This document shows, one piece after another, positions 51,701-61,300 of a DNA stretch of 64,000 nt. This DNA comes from Phaeobacter sp. 22II1-1F12B (GTDB taxonomy: Bacteria; Pseudomonadota; Alphaproteobacteria; Rhodobacterales; Rhodobacteraceae): assembly GCF_002210165.1 (NCBI RefSeq), contig NZ_AQQP01000008.1:124001-188000 (forward strand), in the 5' to 3' direction. A program made the translations under genes and the position numbers. The stretch's first letter is position 1; each line of letters starts with the position of its first letter. Below the pieces are notes generated by a model. It was not told where the DNA came from, made no database searches, and was given only the letters and a program-made list of their open reading frames with translations.

Positions 51701-54700
51701 CCGGGCGCCAGACGACCTTTTGAACGATCCGTTTTACGTCATCCAAACTCGTCTGCACTCCTACATCATGTGCGCGGGCCTGACGCAGGGTGACGTCCTT
51801 GAAAGACACCAGAGGCGTGCCCTCCGGAGACACTAGTCGTACATTTGCCAAGACGCTGTTCGTTTCCCCGAATTGCGAAACGTTGACTTCGCTGCGAAAC
51901 GTCTCCGTAAGCGGCGCGTGCCAAATAATGCGCGCTGCTCCAAAAATCATGTAGGGGTCGTCCAGATCGGGGAGATCCAAAGCTGCACCAATGACCTGTA
52001 ATGCTGTGTCAGTGGAGACCGGATCGGCAAGAAATTGAGAGCCAACAATTTTGGAGGCGGTGATGTCGCCAACTGCCAAACCATCGCCTGCCTTTAACGT
52101 GTCGATCGTCCTGAATGCACCGCCGATATTGATACCGAGCGCCTCAAGGTTCGCGTAGAATTCGTTTACAGGTATCGGGAAACTTGCCTTATCCGCGCAT
52201 ATCGCAGCGGTAAAGACATCAGATGCGGGACCAAGAGTGCCTTCGCATAACGTGACCCAGGTCGCGTCAGTCTGTCTTGCTGAAATTCGAAAGCTGGCCG
52301 AGGTCTCATCTTTCGGGATCATCGAAAGTTGCAATTTATGGACTTCGCCCTCACTCAGTTGAAGTGGGCGGCGGAGTAGGAAATCACGAATTTCGATCGA
52401 TTTGCAGCCAAAATGCTGCTGCGCCACCTGCCAAGCCCAGTCCATCTGGTAAGTTGAAAGTAACATCGAGCGGCCATGCACCGACTGATCGTAAAGCCAA
52501 GGTATCGTCGCTGGATTCAGATCAATCTCGAAGAGCCGAGTGTCTCCGAGCGAGTGAATGATTTCACGTCCTGGCAGATCGGTTGAGATGCTTTGTTCTT
52601 TGGGTCTGGAAGCCGGGTCTATCCAATAGCGTGACCGCTCGAACGGATACCCTGAAATCCGACGCCGCTCCCGTGGCCAAGGAGCGTCAAAGGAACGCCA
52701 GTCTATGTCCACGCCAGCGACATACAACCGTGCCAATGTCGATAGCATTTCCTGCAGGTCGTCATGTTCACGACGCAGGGAGGTCAACCAGGTCGCAACA
52801 TCCGGTTCGAGGTTTGCCTGCCCCATTGGCAACAAAGCCGGGTGCGGACCGATTTCGAGAAAGATCCGCGCGCCTGCTGTCTTGGCACTCTTAAGACCAT
52901 CTGCGAAGCGCACCGGTGAGCGCACATGTTCGCGCCAGTAGCTTGCCTGCAAAAGTTCGTTCGTTGCTTTCTGGCCGGACAGGTTTGAGATCAGCGGTAT
53001 CACGGGCGCTGATAGGTTGCAGGTGCTGACCGCAGCTTCAAATTCGTTCAGGATCGGCTCCATAAGAGGCGAATGAAAGGCGTGTGAGACATGTAGTCTG
53101 GTTGAAGTGACGCCGAGCGCTTTTGCGGCTTTATCCGCTGCGTCCATTGCGTCGAGCGCTCCCGATATGACGACATTCTGCGGACCGTTGATCGCTGCAA
53201 TATCAATCTGTTCGCGCCAAGGAGCTATCAAATCGCGAGCGGCCTCGGGTGTCATCCGTAACGCCGACATTGCGCCGGGCTCTTTTAGCGATTGCATCAG
53301 TGCCCCGCGTTCAGCGACCAGATGCAGCGCTTCTTCGAGAGAAAATACTCCAGCAACGCAGGCTGCCACGTATTCGCCCAGCGAATGTCCCAACACCATC
53401 TGCGGTTCAACGCCCCAGCTGCGCCAAAGTTTGGCCAAGGCCCATTCGACCGCAAACAGAGCGGGTTGTGCAAAAGCGGTCTTGTTTACCTGTTCCGTCG
53501 AACTTTCCAGCATCGTCAGAAGCGGTACTGGAAGTTTACCTTCCAAAATGGCAGCGCAGCGGTCGATTTCAGCACGGAAAACGGGGTGACTGGCGTAAAG
53601 GCCAGAGGCCATACCAGCATATTGGGCACCTTGCCCGCTGAAGACAAAAGCCAGCTTTGGTGCACGTTGAGGAACTACGCCTTCCGCATATCGCGTTTCT
53701 GTTCGGTCACGCGCCGTAAGCAAGGCATCCGCCTCTGCAGTGCTGTGAGCGACTACAGCGATACGTTGCGCATGATGATCGCGGCCAGCGTTCGCGACGT
53801 GAGCGATGTTTGCCAAATCTTCGGTGCTGACGAGATCGGCGCGTCGCGCTTCGATCAGATTGGCGAGACTGCTGCTGCTTCTCGCCGAGACGGTCAGCAG
53901 ATGCTGCTGACGTTCATCCACGGAAGTCGTCGCAACGTTCGGTGCCGGCGCAGGTTCAACAACAACGTGCACGTTCGTGCCACTGAACCCAAAGGAGCTA
54001 ACACCCGCCCGCAGTGGCAGACTGTCGGGCCACGGCTCATTTGTACGCTGCGGCTCAACTGGGTGATCATTCCAGCTTATCAGTGGGTTGAGTTCTTTCA
54101 GGTTGACTTGGCCCGGCAGGATACGATTGCTGATGGACAGCGCTGCCTTAATCACTCCTGCCACGCCTGCCGCTGACTCAAGATGTCCAATCTGGGATTT
54201 TACGGAGCCTAGCCGCAACCGTGTCCCACGCTCTGAACTTGGGCAAAGGGTTGCTCCCAAAGCATGTACCTCGATCGGATCGCCAAGCGCCGTGCCGGTT
54301 CCGTGGGTTTCTACAAATCCAATCTGGCCGGGTTCAACACCAGCATCTTCAAGTGCAGCCTTAATCACCGCTTGCTGGGCCACCCCATTCGGTGCAGTCA
54401 AACCGTTGCTGCGCCCATCCTGATTGATGGCCGAACCCGAGATAACCGCCACGATGCGATCATTGGCAGCCTGAGCGTCTGCCAATCGCTTTAGTATCAG
54501 GACACCGCATCCTTCTCCGCGCACAAACCCGTCAGCTCTGGCATCAAACGTCTTGCAGCGCCCGTCGGGTGCCATCATGTGTGAACGAGACAGTGCAATC
54601 GTCGTCTCGGGCGTCAAAATAAGGTTGACGCCGCCCGCCAGTGCGGCATCGCATTCACCTCGCCGAAGACTTTGAACTGCCTGATGGATCGCAACCAGCG

Positions 54701-55325
54701 AAGAAGAACAGGCCGTATCCACCGACACGCTGGGTCCCGTTGTCCCGAGCACATAGGACAAACGGCCAGATGCCATCGAGTGAGCAATGCCCGAGGCGGT
54801 ATACGCGTCATAATCGGCATGCCCGGCATCGCGAAGTATGCCATGGTAGTCGTTGCCTGAAACACCGCAGAAAACACCGGTTCTGGTCCCAAACAAAGAC
54901 TTTGCAGGAATCCCCGCATCTTCCAGCGCGGCCCAAGCGACTTCGAGCCAAAGGCGCTGTTGCGGGTCTAATGACTGCGCTTCGCGAGGCGCTATGCCAA
55001 AGAACTGCGGATCGAATTTGTCGATGTCCTTTATCCAGCCTCCCCAACGGGTTGCGGTCTTTCCGGGAGCGTCAGGGTCCGGATCATAGTAGGCGTCGAC
55101 ATCCCAGCGATCCTTGGGCACTTCGGTGATCGCTTCCTCGCCTCTTTTGATCAGCGACCAATATTCAGCAGGCGTGTCGGCACCGCCGGGAAAGCGGCAG
55201 CCCATTCCAACGATGGCAATCGGCGATCGCTTTTCGAGTTCATCGATCCGGGCTTTTTGCCGCGCCGCAAGCAGCGCGAGGCGCTTGGGCGAATAACTAC
55301 TGATCCGTTTGAGGAAATCGCTCAC
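48762..55325 (-). CDS. Type I polyketide synthase, module KS-AT-DH(inactive)-MT-KR-ACP
   Basis: 2187 residues, one module. Layout: leader 1-32; KS 33-458 with Cys206, His341 and His381; AT 560-875 with Ser648 and HAFH at 748-751 (malonyl type); DH fold 920-1185; C-methyltransferase about 1230-1585 with SAM motif LEIGAGTG at 1409-1416; KR structural part then catalytic part 1787-1965 with ITGGLGGLG; ACP 2065-2140 with Ser2101; acidic/helical tail. The DH catalytic His is Gln947 (CAG, 52487-52485) and the motif Pro is lost, so dehydration should fail. The KR catalytic Tyr position is His1932. No ER is present. Expected output is an alpha-methyl unit with a beta-hydroxyl, or a beta-keto group if the KR is silent. 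4-base overlaps on both sides. Confidence 0.95.
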   Translation of the reverse strand: MSDFLKRISSYSPKRLALLAARQKARIDELEKRSPIAIVGMGCRFPGGADTPAEYWSLIKRGEEAITEVPKDRWDVDAYYDPDPDAPGKTATRWGGWIKDIDKFDPQFFGIAPREAQSLDPQQRLWLEVAWAALEDAGIPAKSLFGTRTGVFCGVSGNDYHGILRDAGHADYDAYTASGIAHSMASGRLSYVLGTTGPSVSVDTACSSSLVAIHQAVQSLRRGECDAALAGGVNLILTPETTIALSRSHMMAPDGRCKTFDARADGFVRGEGCGVLILKRLADAQAANDRIVAVISGSAINQDGRSNGLTAPNGVAQQAVIKAALEDAGVEPGQIGFVETHGTGTALGDPIEVHALGATLCPSSERGTRLRLGSVKSQIGHLESAAGVAGVIKAALSISNRILPGQVNLKELNPLISWNDHPVEPQRTNEPWPDSLPLRAGVSSFGFSGTNVHVVVEPAPAPNVATTSVDERQQHLLTVSARSSSSLANLIEARRADLVSTEDLANIAHVANAGRDHHAQRIAVVAHSTAEADALLTARDRTETRYAEGVVPQRAPKLAFVFSGQGAQYAGMASGLYASHPVFRAEIDRCAAILEGKLPVPLLTMLESSTEQVNKTAFAQPALFAVEWALAKLWRSWGVEPQMVLGHSLGEYVAACVAGVFSLEEALHLVAERGALMQSLKEPGAMSALRMTPEAARDLIAPWREQIDIAAINGPQNVVISGALDAMDAADKAAKALGVTSTRLHVSHAFHSPLMEPILNEFEAAVSTCNLSAPVIPLISNLSGQKATNELLQASYWREHVRSPVRFADGLKSAKTAGARIFLEIGPHPALLPMGQANLEPDVATWLTSLRREHDDLQEMLSTLARLYVAGVDIDWRSFDAPWPRERRRISGYPFERSRYWIDPASRPKEQSISTDLPGREIIHSLGDTRLFEIDLNPATIPWLYDQSVHGRSMLLSTYQMDWAWQVAQQHFGCKSIEIRDFLLRRPLQLSEGEVHKLQLSMIPKDETSASFRISARQTDATWVTLCEGTLGPASDVFTAAICADKASFPIPVNEFYANLEALGINIGGAFRTIDTLKAGDGLAVGDITASKIVGSQFLADPVSTDTALQVIGAALDLPDLDDPYMIFGAARIIWHAPLTETFRSEVNVSQFGETNSVLANVRLVSPEGTPLVSFKDVTLRQARAHDVGVQTSLDDVKRIVQKVVWRPDSVPTRPSELVKSAAPVLKSLSDSLKLETDYGDFLRRLDTLSSGFIEAALNDLGIPWAIGDQLAATDILSGANVLSKYQRLVSRMLEILAEDGTLKPTDDAYQVVKPRERRDMQAEAARLLNDFPECAAEIELTQRCGKALAEVLRGQTDPLTLLFPEGSLELTQNLYELSPPARAYTAALAEMIRQIAENWPHNRRLRILEIGAGTGSATARILEQLGDQPVDYVFTDISPLFLNRARSRFEQYEGMDFRPFDISLSPTEQGFAQGSFDVILAGNVIHATPNLETSLGHIRDLLAPEGVLLMLEATKPQRFGDLTVGMLEGWWAYEDTSRRSYALLPQPEWLALFDEMGFREVGFLPAGETRGALAEQTILAARRPAEARANSRWIISPGGNLEHSLKDALEALGDEALIASDSAKLHEYLNRDRVDGIIHLGSLDTSTDLEMSADAVVAGQKTLFEDLLGTVHALTAASGASPRLCIVTRGGQATHDSADTEPAQATVWGFSHTLAIEHPEVAVRRIDLDPDAGQDKQSSVAELADAVRCATDEDQFALRGSAKLVRRLVPARNSLNGTTPDFPTGGTCLITGGLGGLGLATAEWLVSQGVKHVALLGRSAPNAAAQKQIDKLTESGAEILVLHGDVSNPSDVERCLDELADALPPVAVSIHAAGGLADAAVVNLDWPQIEKVMQAKVAGTLNLLHFLPQSARFIMFSSGASLAGSAGQANHAAANAFEDALAFRLRAAGRDALTINWGLWADIGAGARQSSRGFQSLLPINPKVGLQALGAILASSKQIGPQVSVIDANWREVANGQSTNLFAELIPEVSPSAADERLAPQKETTVGPSDLPALIAETPRNRQRTILESAVRDLARKVLGVAPEDDIDINEPLQQRGLDSLMAVELRNLLNTASGLQLHATVTFEYPSIAALAKFIGEKIAPNQQYTQVQQPETGQNKLDVETASEEDLATQLALQLDRLDRTFNS

Positions 55326-58300
55326 GCCGAGCCTCCCGTTGCAGTGGCAAAGAGGGCTTCGATTTCGTCTTCGCTCAGATCTTCAAGATTTTCGATATCT
55401 GGGGCACCGGCTCCCTTTTCGGCAGAATCGGGTTCGTCGTCCTCAGGCAGCATCGCTGCAAGCCGGCCTAGCAGTCCATCAGCAAGAGCGGCCACTGTGG
55501 GATGATCGAAGACCATCGTTGCCGGAAGGTTGAGTTTACCGCCCATGCCAGCTGAAAGCTTGTTGCGAAGATCTACCGCCATAAGCGAGTCGAGACCCAT
55601 CTCACGTAGGGGTCGATCAAGGTCGATGTCGTCCTGATTTGCCAAGTCGAGCGTTGATGCAACTTGTTCCGCGACGAACTCCAATACGATGCTGCGCCGC
55701 GAGGCCCCGGTTGCGGTGGTCAACTCATCGATGACAAAGGCCGGCGGTTTACGGAGCGTAGCTGGTTTCCGAGGCTCGGGCGAAATTTGGCCCAGTCGCT
55801 CGAGAAATGGCGAAGTGCTCATGTCCGGACGCTGTACTCGGAAGGTCGTCCAGTCCATCGGGCAGGCCATAACCTGCGCTCGACCAGAGGTCATCGCCGC
55901 CTGCGCCATTTCCAAACCAGCCGAAGTCTTGATCGGGCGGATACCCAGCCTGCCTGCAGTCTGGTCAGCCGAGGTCTCGGCAGCGATGCCAGCCTCGGAC
56001 CATGCGCCCCAGGCAATACTCGTTGCGGGCAGCGCGAGAGACTGTCGATATTGAGCGAGCGCATCCATGTAAGCATTTGCTGCCGCATGGTTGGTCTGGC
56101 CTGCCGACCCTAGCGTTCCGGCAACGGATGAATAGAGCACAAAGAAATCAAGCGCGCATGAGAGGCTTTCGACATGCAGGTTCCAGCTTCCGCCCACCTT
56201 GGCTTTGAGCGCTACGCCAAACTCCTCGCGCGTCATGTTCAGAATGCTAGCGTCCGACAGCTGCCCGGCTGACTGCACAATGCCTCGCAGCGGCGGCAGA
56301 TCGCGCTTGAATCTTTCGAAGAGCTTGGCAACTGCGGCTTTGTCGGAGATATCTACTTGATAGGTCTCAATACGGACACCTTGCGCGCATAACTTGTTCA
56401 GGACATCAGAGGCTTCGCTATCAGGTTTACTTCGCGAAACCAGTATAAGTATGCGAGCGCCGCCTCGGACCATTTCACGGGCCGTTTCAAGGCCCAGCCC
56501 ACGCGTCCCTCCAGTTATCAAGTAACTGGATTTCGGGTCTAGGTTTGAAAGACCTTGCTGCTTTACAGATGGCAGTAGCACGATCTTTCCGACGTGCTTT
56601 GCCTGCGCCATGTATTCGAACGCTTCTCCCGCCTGGTCCAGCGGAAAGCTTGTGACGGGCAGCGGGCGGAGCGTGCCGTCGCGCGCAGCGTTCATCACCT
56701 TGGAAAACAATGCGTTCGATACTTCGGGTGACGTGGAGCGGATCTTCGAAAGATCGAGGATGTGATAAGCCCCTTCAGGTCTGCTCTCATCAAATCTGCT
56801 TTGCGTCCAGAGATCGCGTTTACCGATCTCGACAAGGCGTCCCACCTTAGCGAGACAAGCAACTGTTGCGTCGATGAATGGCCCCGAGAGCGAGTTCAGC
56901 GCCAGATCAATTCCCTTGCCGTCGGTGACTCTCAGAATTTCGTCAGTAAATCCTGTGTCCCGCGATGAGAAAACATGCTCGATCCCGGCCGCCCGTAAGC
57001 TTTCCTGTTTGGCTTTGCTGCCAGCGGTCGCGATGATCCGGGCACCCGCCGCTTGCGCGATCTGAACTGCCGCCGATCCGACTCCACCGGCTGCTGCATG
57101 GATAAGAACCCACTCACCTGCGCGCAGTTCGCCGATGTCTATCAAAGCGTGATGAGCTGTCATAAATGCAAACGGCAGAGTAGCGGCCTCGGCCGGTGAC
57201 ATTCCAGACGGAATGCGCGTCAGCTCAGACGCACGCCCGATTGCGCAATTTGCAAAGCAACTGGTCGCGATGCCAACCACCCGATCACCTGCCTTCAAGC
57301 TCTCCACTTCCTCGCCGACAGCACGCACGATACCTGCGCACTCACCGCCAAGCGGTTCGGGATCGTTACGCATATCAAGCGCATTCATAACATCGCGAAG
57401 GTTGAGACCGGCGGCGAGGATTTCAACAAGCACTTCGCCCGGCCCGGGGCGCGGCTGCTCAACCGGAACCAGTTGCAGATTTTCAAGCACACCGTCCGGC
57501 GATTTTCTTAGCGCAACGGCGCGCCCATCCGGCGAGACAGGAGCGATTGCCGTAAGCCTCGATGCAAGTCGAGCGTTGCCACGCACTGCAATTTCCACTT
57601 CACCTGCAGGGCCACGAAGCAAGTCCGCAAGTTCAGACAAAATTGGCTGTCCGTCGTTGTCCTGCGGCAGGTCGATCAGAGTCGCGGCCCAACCCGGGAA
57701 CTCGGCTCGCAACGCCCGAACCATGCCCCAAATTGCAGCCTGTGCGGGATCCGGACAATCAGACTGTCTGATCTTCTGAGCTTGGCAGGTCGCGACGACA
57801 AGTCGTGGCATGTCGCCAACCGGGCCATTCCGAACAAGCTGTTGAACGGTTTCTCGCAAATTTGAAAGAACTGGTTCGGGTCCGTTGGTGTTGATATCCG
57901 CGCCGAGTGACCTCAGATCAAGAATACCGTCTAAGGATTCATCGTATGCAGCATTCCATTCACTTGGCGAACTTCGCAGCTCGATAGAAAAGCCTGGCAT
58001 CGTCAGTTGACCTGAGGCTGCGTTGCCTGCTGTGCTATCAGCGAGGACAACCCATCTCTCGTTGGTATTCACAGCTTTCGAAATCGGTTTGCGTGCGGCA
58101 AAGATCTTTTGCCGTGAAAAATGAGTGGACCCAGACAAATCTTCCGCCTCAAGCCCACAGCCCTCAAGAAGGGCAATCCATTCTTCGGCACCGATCAGCG
58201 GATAGTCGGGTCGTAGTTCCTTGTCTGAAAAAAGCCACCAGCCTTCGGTCAGGCCAAAGGTTACATCGACCCATTTTTCCGGGGCGACGATTTCCAATAG

Positions 58301-61300
58301 CAACATCATTCCGCCTGGCGCCAACGCCTCACCTGCACGCTCGACTGTTTTCCGCAAATCAGTGGTGGCGTGAAGCACGTTGGCGGCGATCACCAGGTCA
58401 TAGCTTTGGCGCGTGATGCCTTGCGCTGTCAGGTCGTCTTCGATGTCGAGCGTGCGGAAACTCATGCCGTCGCGGTCGCCAAACTCGGCTTCGGCTTCAC
58501 GAACCATCGCCGCACCGATATCCGTGAAGGTATAAGAGAATTTAATGTCCTTAAGCCGGGAAAGCACCGTTGCCGTGGTTCCGCCCGAACCTCCGCCAAT
58601 TTCTAGAATGCGCAGAGGTTCGTCCGAGCCAGAGCGTGCTTTGCAAAGATTCTGCACAATGGCGGCAATCGTGCCGTTGAATGCAAGCGACTCGGGGCTG
58701 TTGCGGTAAAGCTCGCGCGCAATCGAAAGGTCACCACCGGGGAACAAGTCGGATACCGGATTACGGCTGCCGAGCAGAATTTCCGGGAGGTTCGGGCCGC
58801 AGTTTTCCATCAACTGAAGCTTTACGCGCGCATGGGGGTGCCTTGCGAGAACCGCTTTGGACGCAAGATTTGGATCGGCCTCAACCAGTTTGCTCTGAAC
58901 GACCCAAGATTGGTGGTCGCGCCGAAGAGTTCCATCCTCTCTCAAGATTTCGAGGAAACGGGCGAGCAGGCCCCATAGGCGCTTGGGGATAGCAAGCTGT
59001 CTGGCAAGACTTTCCAAAGTTACCGTATCACCAATCTGCGGCGCCCATCCAAGCTTTTGAAGACAATCAGAAATCCATATGGCCGTGAGACCATCAAGCG
59101 CGGTGTTCGCGGCATCATATCCGGCAAGATCCAACTTTTCCGACAGCGCAACGAGGGTTTGGCGCGCTTCGGCGGTCAGACTTGCGGGGGCAGGCATCGA
59201 AGTTGGCGATCGAAGCTCAGTCCATTCGACGGCATAGAAGGCGTCCGCTGGTGCCTGTCGGGTTTCGCGCAAGACGACGTCGGAAAGTTCTGCCACGAGT
59301 CCTTCATCATCCGTGATCGTGACGGATGCTAGCAGGGTCTGGTCGGCTGATGTGTCTACCGGCCCTGTCCGGGCAAAAGCGCGCAGACCAGCGCCGGGGC
59401 TACGAAAAATCGATACACTTCCAATGGAAAACGGAAGGTATGCAGAAGATTCAGCCGTCGACGCGGGCAGGGCTGCAGCAATGACCTGGAGGCAGCCGTC
59501 GAGCTGTGCGGGATCGAAGAAGTAGCGGTTCCTTGTCTCGCGATGGCTTATTTCTCCGAGGGCTTCGTTCCCCCCATTACGGAAAATCCGTTCCACTCTT
59601 TGCAAGCTGGGTCCGAATTCGAAGCCCCGTGCGGCCAGATCGGCATAATGCGTTTCTCCATCCCTGAGATCATTTTCATTATTTTGAAGAATCACCGTCG
59701 GTGCGCTTTGTGAGATCGGCATTTCCGGCACAATCCGGCAGGAGGCATGGTGCCGCCATGCGCCAGAGTCGCCTTCTGAAGACAGTATTTCCAAACTGCC
59801 ACTACCCTCACCATGAGCAACAACCGTCTGGATCAAAGTCTCGTCCTGAGAGTCGAGTACCAACGGTTCCCGTAGCGTCAGGTCCGCAAGACTGTATCGC
59901 CCGACAAGGGCGAACTGAGCGGCAGACATGGCCATCTCGATCATGGCTGCGCCCGGAACGATGCAGCGTCCATGAACGACGTGATCGGCTATATGATTAA
60001 GATCTTCGGCCAGAAGGTGCTTTTGGAACACGCTGTGACCATCGATAGCAACATTTAGCTTTCTGCCAAGCAATGGATGCAGTTCAGTCGTGTCACCGGT
60101 CGCGATCCGTTTGTTTGCCCGAAACCAATACCGCTCGCGTTGGAACGGGTAGGTCGGCACATCGACGATGCGTCTTCCGGGTCCACTAACTGCGCGCCAG
60201 TTGATGTGAGCGCCTGCCAGCCAGGCATCGGATACCGCTTTCATAAGAGTGGTTCGATCCTTACTGCCACGTCGTAGTGTAGCTGCGACTGTCGTGTTGC
60301 TTTCGCCAAATACCTCAACGGCCAGCGGCAGAAGGGTTCCGTGAGGGCCAATTTCGATGACCAAGCCGGGTTTGAGGGCAGCAATACTGTTGAGACAGTC
60401 GCCAAAACGCACCGCCTCACGCATGTGCCGCCGCCAATACTGTGGCGTTGCGATCTCATCCGTAGCCGGCTGGCCGGTGACATTGGACATCATTCGGAGG
60501 CGAGGCCGCTGCATGGGAATGTCTCTGATTGCAGCTTCAAAATCATCCAAAGCTGGTTCCATAAGCGAAGAATGAAAGGCATGAGATACGGCAAGAGAAC
60601 GGGTGGCTATTCCAGCACCTTCGAATTTCTCGCAAGCGCCGGCGACATCCTCGATCAATCCCGAAATCACGGTTTGCGTTGGACTGTTAACGCCTGCAAT
60701 TGCGGCAGTTCCACCAAGCTCATCCAATATTGTCTGAACTTTCGCTTCAGGCGCAATAACGCTTGCCATAGAGCCACCTGACGGAAGCGCCTGCATCAAT
60801 TTCCCGCGCGCGGTAACCAGCCGCAACGCGTCCTCAAGTGAAAATACGCCGGCGATTGTCGCTGCCACGATCTCGCCCAGCGAATGGCCAGCCACGATAT
60901 CGGGTCGGACGCCAAAGGCACTCCAGAGTTCGGCCAGAGCGTATTCGATTGCAAAAAGCGCCGGTTGCGCGTTTCCGGTCAGGTCGATTTGCTTATCGTC
61001 TCCTTCCTCGAACACGAGCGTTTTCAGCGGTGTCGCGAGCTCGCTGTCCAGCACCGCAGCGCAACGGTCAAATGCTGCGCGAAATACAGGTTCGGTGTCG
61101 TACAGGTTTTTGCCCATTCCAGCGTATTGAGCCCCTTGCCCGGAAAACAGGAACGCGGTTCTGGGTGGATCGCGGGGTACTGACGCGGGGCCGGACACAT
61201 TGGTTGCACTGCGCCCTTCTGCCAGCAACCGAAGACCCTCGCAGAGTTCCGTCCTGTCCGAGCCGATCACGGTCGCCCGAACTCCAAGCTGTGCCCGGCC

